Shown: positions 45,386 through 59,000 of the stretch, in pieces | Layout: the number at the start of each line of letters is the position of its first letter | Position numbering within the stretch: position 1 is the first letter of the stretch | Source of the DNA: Photobacterium galatheae | Lineage (GTDB): Bacteria; Pseudomonadota; Gammaproteobacteria; Enterobacterales; Vibrionaceae | Length of the DNA stretch: 64,000 nt | Assembly (NCBI RefSeq): GCF_000695255.1 | Contig: NZ_JMIB01000021.1 | Span: 1-64,000, forward strand | Reading direction: 5' to 3' | Program-made: the position numbers and the translations under genes | Notes under the pieces: model-generated | Databases searched by the model: none | What the model was told of the DNA's origin: nothing | The model's input: the letters and a program-made list of their open reading frames with translations, nothing else

Positions 45386-46081
45386 ATGTCTGAACAGAAG
45401 CGAAAGGCGCTGAAAAAAATCGCCAAATGCCTCGAATTAGGTAACTCAGCCAATGTTAATGAAGCAGCACAGGCCATCAAGATGGCACATCGCCTGATGC
45501 TGAAATATGGCTTGGAAAAAGATGACATTGAATTTATCCAGATGGGTAAAACCAAATCAGCGACGCTGTTACCGACAGACATCAGCCAGCAGATCCTGAA
45601 AATCATTCGTGGCATCAACCGACGTTTTGGTGTCGAGTGCGTCCTCACCAATTACAAAGGACTGAAGCAGGCCGAATTTATCGGCGTCGCTGAACGTGCG
45701 ATTTTTGCCGCCTTTGCCTTTGATGTGGTCTACCGGGAAATGAACCAGCAAACCGGCCAGTTCCGTAACAGTTTTGCCGGGACTGGTGCCAGTCAAACGG
45801 AAGTCACCCGCCGGGTGTCCTCTTTTCTGGCCGGTTGGATTGAGGGAGCTTTAGAAAAATTACCCGAGCTGAATACCGATGATGATCATGACAATCGCAT
45901 GACGAATTACATCGATCGTGAATTTGAAAATCTGGATCGTGAGACTTTCAAACAGCAGCTTCAGGAAGCCATGAAAGGGATTACAGATGATTACGAGAAA
46001 GGCATGAAGAAAGGCCGCTCAATCTCTGTGAACCGCCCTGTCGGCGGCGCACGTCAGGAAGCGACAAAACTGTTGAGTTAA
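45386..46081 (+). CDS. DUF2786 family protein
   Basis: A 231-residue cytoplasmic protein with the DUF2786 helical domain at residues 1-45 (KRKALKKIAKCLELG, NEAAQAIKMAHRLMLKYGL). Members occur in phages and in chromosomes of Vibrionaceae; function unknown. ATG 45386 is preferred over a GTG at 45377. It converges on the peptide synthetase gene. Confidence 0.8.
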   Translation: MSEQKRKALKKIAKCLELGNSANVNEAAQAIKMAHRLMLKYGLEKDDIEFIQMGKTKSATLLPTDISQQILKIIRGINRRFGVECVLTNYKGLKQAEFIGVAERAIFAAFAFDVVYREMNQQTGQFRNSFAGTGASQTEVTRRVSSFLAGWIEGALEKLPELNTDDDHDNRMTNYIDREFENLDRETFKQQLQEAMKGITDDYEKGMKKGRSISVNRPVGGARQEATKLLS

Positions 46082-46157
46082 CGACAAAGGCGGTGAAGGT
46101 TCTCGAGTGTGATTAAACCGTTCCGTTTTAAAGATTACATTTAAACTCATTCAATTA

Positions 46158-46191
46158 AAAAATCCGATGTCTATTCAGGCACCGGATTTTT
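46158..46191. terminator. bidirectional terminator between DUF2786 gene and the NRPS
   Basis: AAAAATCCG and CGGATTTTT form a 9-bp stem with a 16-base loop, with A and T tails on both sides. It ends 33 bases before the last codon of the NRPS gene and can stop transcripts from either direction. Confidence 0.75.
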
Positions 46192-46223
46192 CCATATTAT
46201 CTCAATCCTTGATAAAGATTCCG

Positions 46224-47070
46224 TTAGCGCACGCTGTCATCCTCGGCTGAAATCTCCTGCAATAGAACATTCAGATGCTCACCCAACTGGCGGCGGTTCC
46301 CGGCATCAGACATCATGCTGGCATGATCGCCGTCCACCAGCGTGACCGTCAGGGATTCAACCGGCAGATACTGCTCCCAGCCCAAAGCTGAATCATCCTC
46401 CCGGCTATAACCTGTCGGCTGAATCCGCGTCCAATATTCTGCCAGTTCCTGACTACGAATCGGCGGCATCTCTTCCTTCGCTTTCAGCAAATGCAACTGA
46501 AGGTCAGATGGCCTAATGGTTGTCTCTTCCACCAGCTTCGCAAAGTGTTGCCGACGCTCCCACAGCGACAGTTCCTGCTGCGGATCTTCGAGTAAGGTAC
46601 GAATCCTCATCTCATGTAACGTCTTCAGCACTTCCTCCAGCGGCATGGCTCGCAGCCGATCCATCAAGACCATGTCGAGTTCAGGATATTCCCCTTCCAG
46701 CCAGCTCATAAACAGGTGCGTCATACTTGCCATCGCCTGCTGTGGCCGCATGGTATCAAGCAGACCCAGGAACGCCACTTCCTCGCCCTCGCTTTGCAGC
46801 AAGTCTGCAATTTGATACGCAAGCACACCACCAGAAGAGTAACCAAACAAATGATACGGCCCACTGGGCTGAACCTGACGAATCATCTCGATACAGGATT
46901 TCGCCATCATCGTCATGGTTTCCGGCCGCTGTTCTGACATATCCGGCCAAGGCACAGCATAAACCGGGTAATCTGCATCCAGCGACTTCGCGAATTCATA
47001 CACATAGGAATGATCCCCGAAGCCTGTTGGCATAAAGAACAACGGCAGGCGGCTTCCGCCCCGACGTGCC
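46224..47070 (-). other. NRPS terminal thioesterase domain
   Basis: Type I alpha/beta-hydrolase TE: oxyanion region FFMPTGFGD, nucleophile Ser in GYSSGG, and a late His in DGDHASMM. It releases the chain by hydrolysis or macrocyclisation; the side-chain hydroxyls of the Thr and Ser residues offer lactone sites. There is only one TE, unlike the tandem TE of many Pseudomonas lipopeptide synthetases. Confidence 0.88.
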
Positions 47071-50000
47071 GGCAGTGCGGTTTGCACAACATTCGCTCCC
47101 GGATGCTGATCAAGATGCTCAGCCAGATCAGCAAGCACCGGATAATCAAAGACAGCCTGCACCGGAATATCCAGCCCATGTTGCTTCGCCATACTGACCT
47201 GACGCACCACCAGCAATGAATGCCCGCCCAGTTCAAAGAAATGATCATGGCGTCCAATCTGCTCTATCCCCAGCAACTCGCCCCACATATGAGCCAGCAT
47301 CACTTCGGTATCGCTTCGTGGCGCCACATAATCATCACTGACCCCGATCAGTCCTTCAGGTTTGGGCAGTGCACGACGATCCACTTTACCATTGGGTGTT
47401 AATGGCAACTTGTCCAGCCCGACATAAGCCGATGGCAACATGTAAGACGGCAAGCGATCTGCCAGATACTTTCTCAGTTCAGAGGATTCCGGCAAAGCCA
47501 TCCCATCGCTTGGTGTCAGCCAGGCCACCAGACGCTGATCGGCACCCAGCGTCCGTAAATCTACCAGTGCATCACGAATGGCAGGATGCGAATGCAATTG
47601 CGCTTCAATTTCGCCCATTTCAATCCGGAAGCCCCGGATCTTCACCTGCCCATCATTCCGTCCCTGATATTCCAGGTTGCCATCTGGCAGGTAACGCACC
47701 AGATCGCCGGTCCGGTACATCATGCCACCTCTGTGGAAAGGATCCGGCAGGAATCGTTCTGCTGTGAGTTCCGGACGATTCAGATAGCCAAGAGCCACAC
47801 CGACACCACCGACATAAAGCTCACCAATTGCTCCCCGGGGAACAACCTCTCCCCGCGGGTTCAGGACATAAGCCCGGGTATTCCCAATCGGCTTCCCAAT
47901 TGGCAGACGTTCACGACCATCAACCCGCTCAATCTGCGCCGTCGTCGCATACGCACTGGCTTCGGTCGGGCCATAGGCATGAATCGCTTTCACCGGTCCC
48001 TGATATTTCAGCAGGCAGTCGTAAGCGGAAGGTTCTTCTTTTTCCCCACCGGAAATCAGATGCCGGAGCTGTGACAAGCTCTCGCCAATCAGGTGAACAT
48101 ACTGGTTAAACAATGCCGTCGTCAGGAACAACGTCGTGATTTCATGTTCTTTCAGCGACTGAGCAAGCAACTTCGCATCCATGATAACGTCCTGCGGAAT
48201 CACCACCATCTGACCGCCATTCAGCAATGGTGCCCAGACTTCCATGGTCGAGGCATCAAATGCCGGATTCGATGAGAAGGCGATTCGTTCCGATGCATCA
48301 AACTCTGCATAGCCGTTGCGAATAACCAGGCGGGTGATGCCCTGATGCGGCACCATCACCCCTTTCGGCTGACCGGTTGAGCCTGAGGTATACATCAGAT
48401 AGGCCGCAATCGTGCTTTCTAACATCAAATCAGGATTATCGCACCGCTGGCTGCGATCTTCAGGCAACACATACGGCAATGCATCATTCCCCGGCTTGTC
48501 AGCAATGATAAGACGAGCACCACTGTCACTGAGAATCCAGGCCTGACGTGTTTCAGGCAGTTTTGAATCCACCGGCACAAACATCGCGCCTGTTTTCAGG
48601 ATTGCTATCTGCGCAATTACCAGTGACAGACTGCGGCCCAGTTTGAGCGCCACGCGATCGCCGGGCTGAACACCCCGTTCAATCAGCGTATGCGCCAATT
48701 GGTTCGCCATTGTATTCAATTCGGCATAGCTGACCTTTTGCTTGCCCTCAATCACGGCGATGGCATCCGGCCGTCTCCGAACCTGCTGTTCAAACACGGT
48801 ATGCACACAGTCCTCAGCCGGATAATCCGTCACCGTCTGATTCCAGATATCCAGTTGCAGGCGATACTCAGCCTCCGGCAGAATCTCCAGTGCATTCACG
48901 GGCACAGCCGGGGTGTCAGCGAGAGCATGAGACAGTGACGTCAGCGCCTGAATCATATAACCGCAGATTCTTTCCGCTTCAATCGGCTGGCTGATCTGGG
49001 CTGTCAGCCCCAGCGTGTCACCCCCATCTTCAACAGACATCACAAACGGATAGTTGGTCCGTTCCTCAGCACTCAAGAGGGAAACACCTTCAGGCAGCAC
49101 CAGTTCCCCTTCCATGTTATGGCGATAATTCAGTAAGGCACTGAACAATGGTGCCCCTGCAGCCATACCACTGCAACGCTGAGCCAGCGCCAGGGGTGCA
49201 TGCTCATGTAACAGCAGACCACTTAAACGCTGATGCGCCTGACGAACCGCAGTGACCACATTCTGATCCTTGATATCCAGTCGCAATGGCAGCGTATTGA
49301 TAAAGAGACCCATTGCCTGCTCAGCCCCTTCACCAGCCTGCATCCGGCCCAGTAAGACCGTGCCAAACACCACCGCCTCTTTGTCAGTCACCCGGGACAG
49401 CACCTGCGCCCAGGCCAGATGGCACAAACTCGCCAGACTCACACCGAGGTGACGGGCCTGCTCACGCAGTGACGCGTTGAGTTCAGCCGGTACAGCACAG
49501 TGTGCGGTCGTCACGGCTTTGCCGTCACCCCGGACATTACTCAGTTCAAACGGCAGCACAGGCTCTTCAATATCCGCCAGCATGTCCCGGAAAAACGCTT
49601 CATGGGCTTCCTGGCTCATACCCAGACGGGTCTGAGCAATCACATTCCGGTACGGTGGTGCAATGGCAAGCGTCTCTGCTTTTCCGGCCAGAATCGCCGC
49701 CACTTCACTTTCAATCAGCGCTGAGGTGGAATGGTCCCCGATCATATGATGCCATTGTTGCAGCATCAGCCACTGTCCCTGTTCATCTTGGGCAATCACC
49801 AGATTCAGGAGCGGTGCCTGCGTCAGATCCAGACGTGAATGACGCGGATCAAACCGAGCGAACAATTGATCCGCCACCGGCCCTTCCGCCGGATTCAGTT
49901 CAAGTTCACGAACCGGCAAACTTGCCTTACGCCAGACGACCTGCACCGGCTCAGACAATCCCTGACTGAGAAAGGCTGAACGCAGGATATCGTGACGATC

Positions 50001-53000
50001 AACGACCCGTTGCATCGCTGACAGCCAGGCATCCAGACGCGCACGGCTGTCGAATTGCAACATCGCCGACAGCAGATACGTATCGCCTTGCTCGCTGAGC
50101 AGATGATGGAAGAGGATCCCTTCCTGCAACGGCGACAGTCCATAGATATCCTGAACATTGCCGACTCCGCCCGGAACCGTGCTGATCACCTGATCAATTT
50201 CCTGCTGATTCAAATTCGTCAGTGGTAGTAACGCCGGGGTAATCTGCGTCGTTTCAGCCGTGATCAGATTCTCCGGCACCTGAATCTCATGCTGAGTTCC
50301 CAACGCCGATGCCAGCGCCGCCAGCGTCGGTGAAGAGAACAAGGTGTTCACACCGGCGGAAAGACCATGCCGGCGCAGTGCCGCCATCAGTTTCACCACA
50401 AGCAGTGAATGGCCACCCAGTTCGAAGAAATTGTCGTGACGACCAATGCCTTCCACACCGAGCACTTCAGACCAGAGTTCAGCCAGCAGATGTTCCGTCT
50501 CTCCCTGCGGCGCTTCATACACCCGGCCAGCGTCAGCATCTGGTACAGGCAGCGCACGACGATCCAGCTTCCCGTTCGGAGAAATCGGCAATGCCTGCAT
50601 ACACACAAAGGCAGCTGGAATCATATAGTCAGGCAAGCGTGCCGAGAGGAACTGACGAACGTCTGCTGTCAGTTGTTCCTGATCGCTTGTTGTCTTGCCT
50701 TCTTTGTGTTCCCCGTCTTCTTGCAATGTCTTGGGAACAATCCAGGCAATCAGACGTTTTTCGCCATGGCTTCCGGGCAACGCATCCACAGCGACATCAC
50801 GCAATGCCGGATGCGCCCCAAGCTGAGTTTCAATTTCACCCAGCTCAATCCGGAACCCGCGGATTTTCACCTGCTGGTCGTTTCGGCCCAGATACTCCAG
50901 ACTGCCATCGGCCAGATACCGCACCAAATCACCGGAACGGTACATACGTCCCCCCGGATAGAAAGGATCTGCCAGGAAGCGTTCAGCCGTCAGTTCAGGC
51001 TGATTCAGGTAGCCTCGCGCCACCTGAACACCACCAATATACAGCTCGCCTACCGCCCCGCGAGGCACAGGCAGACCGGCTTCATCCAGCAGATAAATCC
51101 GGGTGTTACTGATAGGCCGGCCAATGGAAGGAACCGCAGCGTCCAGTGCTAACGGTGCCGACGTGGCAACCACGGTGGTTTCGGTCGGCCCGTAGTTGTT
51201 CACCACAGTCAGCCCCTGAGGCACATCCAGCGGCCAGCGACGCAGGCTATCCCCCCCGATCAGCAGCTGACGCAGCGAAGCAGGGATTGTTCCATTGGCC
51301 AGCGCGACTTCTGCCAGCGGCGTCACCATAAAGGAAACCTGTGCGCCACTGTGTTGCCACCATTGCAGCAAGGCGTCACTGTCACCGGCAACCTGAGACG
51401 GCGGCAGTAGTAAAGACGCACCCAGCGACAAGGTCGGCCAGATCTCCCAGACACAGGCATCAAAGCCAATACCCGCCATACAGGTCGTTTTCTCCCTCGC
51501 CTGCAACCCGGTTGCTTCTTCATGCCACTGAATCAGATTCAGTAACTGACCGTGCTCAACCATCACCCCTTTGGGCTGACCGGTCGAACCAGAGGTATAC
51601 ACCACATAGGCCAGATGTTCGGAACGAACCTCGACGACAGGTGCACCGGCAGATTCAGGGGTCGACAAGGGTTTATCCAGTGCCAGAACAGGCACATCAA
51701 TGTCACTCAGCGTCTTGGCACCGATGGCTTTGCAACCGACGGAATCAGCAAGCAGCAAGACCGGATCACAATCACTCAGAATATATCTCAACCGATCACC
51801 GGGATAAGCCGGATCCAGCGGCACATAGGCTCCCCCGGCTTTGAGCACCGCCAGCAAGGCCACAATCATATCCGGTTTCCGTGCGGCACAAACGGCGACC
51901 CGTGTTTCTGAACCGACACCGCGGGCAATCAGTGCATGGGCCAGTCGGTTCGCCCGGCTGTCGAGCTGACCGTAACTCAGGACTTCATCGCCGCACACCA
52001 CTGCCAGCGACTGAGGTGAACGGCTCACCTGAGCTTCAAACAGATGGTGGACTGCATGATGCTTCGGATAAGCACGTCCGGTCTGGTTCATGTCATCAAG
52101 CAGTTGTGTACGCTCTGCTTCCGGCAACAGATCCACCCGGGAAACCGGGATGGTAATATCTGCCACCATCGTCTGAAGCACGGCTTGCAAATAAGCGCTG
52201 AAGCGGTTGGCCGTGCCGGCATCAAACAAAGCAGTCGCATAGTTCAGAACGCCTGTGATCTGATCGTCCGTTTCTCTCAGTTCCAGCGTCAGGTCAAACT
52301 TCGCGATATCGTAAGCCAGACCGGCATCGGCAACGGTCAGTCCCGGCAGGCTGATATCTCGCACCGAACCATCCTGCCAGGAGAGCATGACCTGGAATAA
52401 CGGCGTTCTGTCGAGCTGACGCGGCGGGTTAATCACTTCAACTACTTGTTCAAACGGCAAGTCGCTGTGTTCACGGGCAGCAAGGACAGACTGCCGAACC
52501 CGGGACAACAATGTGCTCAATGCCGGATCGTCTCGCAGATCAAGATGCAGGGCCAGCGTACTGACAAAGAATCCCACCAGCGGTTCGATTTCAAGACGCC
52601 CACGATTCGCATCCGGCATCCCAATCACGACTTCCTGCTGACCGGCCAGACGCGACAGGACAATTCCCCAGGCAGAAAGCACGGTCATAAACAGAGACGT
52701 TCCCTGCTGCTGGCTCAACTGACGCAAAGACCGGGTCAGCGCAGCATCAATCACCACCAGCACTTCGGCACCGGCAAAAGACTGCACCGGCGGACGGGGT
52801 CTGTCGGTTGGCAGCGTCAGCTGTGCTGGCGCATCGCCCAAGGTATCCCGCCAGAAGCTGGCTTGCGCATCCAGCCGTTCCTGACTGAGATGTTCCCGTT
52901 GCCAGTGGGCATAGTCCGCATACTGCAAGGTCAGTGGTGGTAATGGATTGGTCTGATGCTGACGGAATGCACCATACAGCTCGCTCAGTTCCCGCAGAAG

Positions 53001-56000
53001 GATCTTCGAAGACCAGCCATCAGAAACAATATGATGACAAACCAGCAGGAACAGACATTCATGATCCGTCACCTGCCAGAGATGCGCATGAACCAGCGGG
53101 CCATTTTCCAGATCAAACGGCGCAGCCATCACCTGACGAATGTGCCTCAATGCCTGCTTACGACCACGCATTTCCGTACGCAGATCATGCCATGTGAAAG
53201 GCATTGGTTCAGACGGCAGAATACGAACCTGCGGCTGATCGTCCTGCGTCACAAACACACTGCGCAAACTTTCATGCCGGTCATAAAGTGCGTCCAGGCT
53301 TTGTCTGAATGCATCCAGATCCAGCTCGCCCGTCAGATCCAGCGCAAGCGGGATATGATAGGTTTCACTGTTACCTTCCATCTGACTCAGGAACCACAGC
53401 CGCTGCTGGGCAAACGACAATGGCAAAGCGCCCTCCCGGGAAACCGGCACAATCGGTAACTGATGGATGTCCTCCTCCCGGTGGAGCTGTTCGGCCAGTG
53501 CATGAAGTACCGGCGCCGCAAACAATGCGGCCAGCGAGAGTTTCCAGCCCGCCTGTTCCACCCGGTTAGCCAGTTGTACCGCCAGCAACGAATGCCCGCC
53601 CAGATCAAAAAAGTTATCCTGACGACCAACCCTTTCAATGCCCAGCAGAGATTCCCACAGGGTTGCCAGCAGGGTTTCCCGCTCCCCCTTGGGTGATTCA
53701 TAAGCTTCCCGAATGCCCGCCGCACTTTCCGGCGCAGGCAAAGCACGTTTATCCAGTTTACCGTTGGTTGTCAGCGGCAGTGCCTCCAGCCAGAGATAAG
53801 CTGATGGCACCATATACTCCGGTAAACGATCGGCCAGAAACTGACGCAGTTGTCCCGCCAGTAGTTCCTGCTCTGCCTGAGGTCCGGGGACAATCCAGGC
53901 CACCAGTCGCTTGTCGCCATCACTCGCCTCCCAGGCATCGACCGTCACATTGGTGACCGCCTCATGGGCAAGAATGGCCGCTTCCACTTCCCCGCATTCA
54001 ATTCGGAAACCACGAATTTTTACCTGATGGTCATTCCGACCCAGATAATCCAGCTCGCCGTTTGGCAAATAACGGGCTAAATCACCAGAGCGATACAAAC
54101 GGCCACCCGGGTGGAACGGATCATCCAGGAAACGTTCGGCATTCAGTTCAGGCCGGTTCAGATAGCCCCGAGCGACCCCTTCCCCCCCAACATACAACTC
54201 TCCAACCGCCCCCTGTGGTACAGGCTGACCATGCGGATCAAGCAGATACAGGCGCAGATCGGAGATTCGACGACCAATCGGGCTGCCACTGGACTTCACA
54301 TCAACCGGTGACATGGCTCTGTAAGTCACATGGACTGTGGTTTCAGTAATCCCGTACATGTTCACCAACTGAGTCCGTTCAGCCGGGTTACGGGCATACC
54401 AGGGCGCCAGATCAGCCGGATTCAGCATTTCCCCGCCGAAAACAATCGTTCTTAACTGGTGCGGTGTTTCATCCTGTGCCTGAATCAAGGCTTTAAAAGC
54501 ACTCGGCGTCTGGTTCAGAACCGTCACGCCATTCCAGCAGATAAACTGATAGAAATCTCTGGCTGAACGGGCCGTCGCCTGAGGCACCACAACCAAGCGG
54601 CCACCGTGCCGCAAGGCACCCCAGATTTCCCACACGGAAAAGTCAAAGGCAAACGAGTGGAACAGACACCAGACGTCATCTGCATGAAAACCAAATTCAG
54701 CATCAGTCGCACTGAACAGGCGATCCACCTGACGGTGTTCAACCATGACGCCTTTGGGCTTACCTGTCGAACCCGAGGTGTAAATCACATAGGCCAGACT
54801 GGCGGGCGTCAAACCGGCCACCTGAGGATTTCGGTTGTCTCCTTCAAAGGCTTGTTCAAGTTCTTGATCAAGCGCCAATTGCGGCAGATCCACATCACCC
54901 AGCGCAGCACGACCTTTGTCGTCCGCCAGCAACAGGACCGGCGCCGCATCTTCAAGGATGTACTGCAAACGCTCGCCGGAATAAGCCGGATCTAACGGCA
55001 CATAGGCCCCACCCGCTTTGAGGATGCCAAGCAAGCCAACAATCAGATCCAGACTTCGCTCCGCACACAGGGCAACCCGGCTTTCAGGCTGAACCCCATG
55101 TTCAATCAATACGTGCGCCAGCCGGTTTGCTTTGGCGTTCAATTGGGCATAAGTCAGACTTTGCTCACCACAGACCAGTGCAACCGCCTCGGGAGACTGA
55201 GCCACCTGATCTTCGAACCGTTGTGTCAGACAAGCCAGATCTGAGCCCGTTACAGGTGTCTGATTCAGCGTTTCCAGCAGCAAACGAAGCTCACTCGGTG
55301 GCATGACATCCAGTTGGCTGACGGGTAACTCCGGCGTCTGCGTTAAAGCATGCGCCAGAGAGGTCAGTGCCTGTATCATGTAGCCACATATCCGCTCAGC
55401 TTCAATCGGCTGGCTGATCTGCGCCGTCAGCCCCAGCGAGTCTCCCCCGTCTTCGACAGACATCACAAACGGATAATTCGTCCGATCATCCACATTCAGC
55501 AGCGTGACCCCTTCCGGCAGCGCCAAATCTTCGCCGTCATTGTGACGGTAGTTCAGTAAAGCACTGAACAACGGCATGCCCGGGATAATGCCACTGCAAC
55601 GCTGAGCCTCAGCCAGCGACGCTTGTTCATGCTGCAACAATCCACTGAGCCGCTGATGCGCCTCAAGCACGGCCGTTTCGACGGCGGCCTGATTGATATC
55701 CAGACGCAACGGCAACGTATTAATGAACAGTCCCATGGCCTGCTCCGCACCTTCACCCGCCTGCATCCGACCCAGTAAGACTGTGCCAAACACCACCGCA
55801 TCCTGTCCGGTAATCCGGGCCAGCACCTGCGCCCAGGCCAGATGACACAAGCTGGCCAGACTGACGCCCAGCCGTCGGGCTTGTTGACGTAAATTTTGGT
55901 TCAACTCGGTAGACAGTTTCAGACTGGCCTCATGAATTTGCCGTCCACCGCCCTGAACATCGCTCAGCCCGAAAGGTAATGTCGGTTCGTCAATATCCGA

Positions 56001-59000
56001 AAGCATTTCACGGAAAAACTCTGTATGGTCATTTTCACGAATGCCGAATCTGGCCTGTGCCACAGCATGACGGAAAGGCTGTGCCGGTGGCAGTGTGTCG
56101 ACCCGGCCAGACAGAATCGCCTTCACTTCTTCCATCATGAATGCCAGCGTTGAATGATCCCCAATGAGATGATGCCACTGTTGTAGCAGACACCAGCTTC
56201 CGTCCACATCTTCTGCAACCGCAAACTGCATCAGCGGCGCTCGGGTCAGATCCATCCGGTTTTGGCTCGCATCAAAGCGATCTGCAAGCTGTGCGGCAAT
56301 GGCTGACTGTTCTGAGCCGTGTTCTGAATCCGGATCTGCGTCCAGCTGAAGGAAATCAATATTGAGATTGGCTTTGCGCCAGACCACCTGAACCGACTCA
56401 GACAACCCGGTACTCAGGAAGGCCGTCCGCAGGATGTCATGACGATCGACCACCTGCTGCATCGCGTTTAACCAGGCATCAAGGGAATCACGGCGCTCAA
56501 AACGCAGCATCGCCGACAGCAGATAGGTATCACCGGTTTCATTCAGTCGGTGATGGAACAAAATCCCTGCCTGTAACGGTGAAAGGCCATAGATATCCTG
56601 AACATTGCTGACACCACCCGGTACCATCGCCACAACCTGCTCAATGTCCGGCTGGGTCAGGCTGACCAGTGGCAACAACGCCGGTGTGATCGCTGTGGTC
56701 TCCGGTGTAATGAGGTTATCCGGAACCTGAACATCATGCAGTGCTTCCAGTGCCGCTGCCTGTGATGCCAGCGTGGGTGCAGAAAACAAAGCTTTCATTT
56801 CCGCTACCAGTCCATGACGACGCAATGTCGCCAGTAACTTCACCACCAGCAGTGAATGGCCCCCCAGTTCAAAGAAATTATCCTGACGACCAATGCACTC
56901 AACGCCCAGAACATCCGCCCAGATGTCAGCCAGCAACATTTCCTGCTGACCCAGTGGTGCCTCATAGGCAGCACGCTCCTGAGGGGTTTCCTGCGGATCA
57001 GGTAATGCCCGGCGATCCAGTTTGCCGTTTGGCGACAAAGGCAACCGATTCACCGCCACCCAGGCCGTCGGGACCATGTAATCGGGTAAGCGTCCCGTCA
57101 GAAAATCCCGCAAGTCTGACGACACCAGTTCGCTGTTCGCTTCGCTGACAACCCAAGCGACCAGCTGTTTATCACCACGGCTGTCGGCCCGCGCGTCAAC
57201 AACCACTTCGCGCACTGCCGGACAGACCGACAGGACCGCTTCAATTTCGCCGCACTCAATCCGGAAACCACGGATTTTTACCTGCTGGTCATTCCGGCCC
57301 AGATAGTCAATATTGCCATCCGGCAGATAACGCGCCAGATCCCCGGTACGATACATCCGCTCACCCGCATGGAAAGGATCAGCCAGGAAGCGCTCTGCGG
57401 TCAGTTCCGGGCGGTTCAGATAACCCCGAGCCACCTGAACCCCTGCGATGTACAGCTCACCGGCAGCCCCCTGTGGTACTGGTTGTCCGTGTTCATCCAG
57501 CAGGTAAATCCGCGTATTGGCGACCGGACGACCAATCGGAACCGTCACCAGCTCGGGTTCACGGGTACAGTGCCAGGCCGTGACATCGATGGCTGCTTCG
57601 GTTGGGCCATAAAGATTATGCAGCTCTGCATGCGGCATCTGACGATAGAATTCCGTCACCAGATGCGCCGGCAGCGCTTCCCCGCTGCACATGACGCGAA
57701 CAACTTGCTGACAGCGAGCGGAAGCCCCCTCATACGCCAGGAAGCTTTGTAGCATGGAAGGAACGAAGTGCAATGTCGTGACGTTGTCACGAGAAATAAC
57801 ACGGCTGAGATAATCCGGATCCTTATGACCTTCAGGGCGTGCCATCACCAGACGGGCACCGTACATCAGCGGCCAGAAAAACTCCCAGACGGAAACGTCA
57901 AAGCCAAACGGCGTTTTCTGTAAAACAGTATCTTCAGCCGTCAGGCCGTAGGTGTCCTGCATCCAGATCAACCGGTTCACGATAGCCCGGTGTTCGTTCA
58001 TCGCGCCTTTGGGTTTTCCGGTCGAGCCTGAGGTATAAATCACATAAGCCAGATGACTGGCCTGCGACTGAGGCAATGGATTCTGGTGACTGAGATCTGA
58101 AGGAAGTGCCTCATCCAGTGCCAGGACAGGCACGCTGTGCCCTCCAAGCGCCTGACGACCTGCGGCATCAGCCAGCAGCAGCACCGGATCGGAATCTTCC
58201 AGAATGTATTGCAGGCGCTCTCCCGGATAAGCGGGATCTAACGGCACATAAGCACCTCCGGCTTTCAGCGTCCCGTACAAAGCGACAACCATCGCCAGGC
58301 TTCGCTCAGCACAGATGGCGACCCGGCTGTCCGGGCCGACACCCCGCGCCATCAGCAGATGAGCCAGTTGGTTCGCCGCCGCGTTCAACTGCGCATAAGT
58401 GAGCTGCTCATCGTCACACACCAGTGCAATCGCCTCGGGTGAACGGGCCACCTGCGCTTCAAACAGCTGCTGCACCGTCACATCAACCGGATACTGACGT
58501 TCTGTTTGATTCAGACCCGCCAGTAACCACATCCGCTCAGTATCTGGCATCAGGTTGAGGCGGGAAGCCGGCTGCGCGGCATCTGACACCATCGCCTGAA
58601 GCACTTCACGCAAATAACCGCCAAAACGCTCAACAGTAGAGGCATCAAACAATGCGGTTGCGTAATTGAGCATCCCTTTGATCTGATCACCCTGCTCAGC
58701 CAGATCCAGAGTCAGTTCATACCGGGCAATCTCATGGGTCAGATCCGCTTCATTCACCTGAAGGCCGGGGATTCGGATATCCCGTACAGAACCATCCTGC
58801 CAGGCCAGCATCACCTGGAACAACGGCGTTCTGTCCAGCTGTCTTGCTGGATTGATTGCTTCCACAACCTGCTCAAACGGCAGATCACTGTTTTCACGCG
58901 CGGCCAGGACCACCGCTTTCACCCGGGCCAGTAAATCAGCCACCGTCGGGTCATCACGCAAATCCAGACGCAGGGCCAGCGTGCTGACAAAGAAGCCCAC

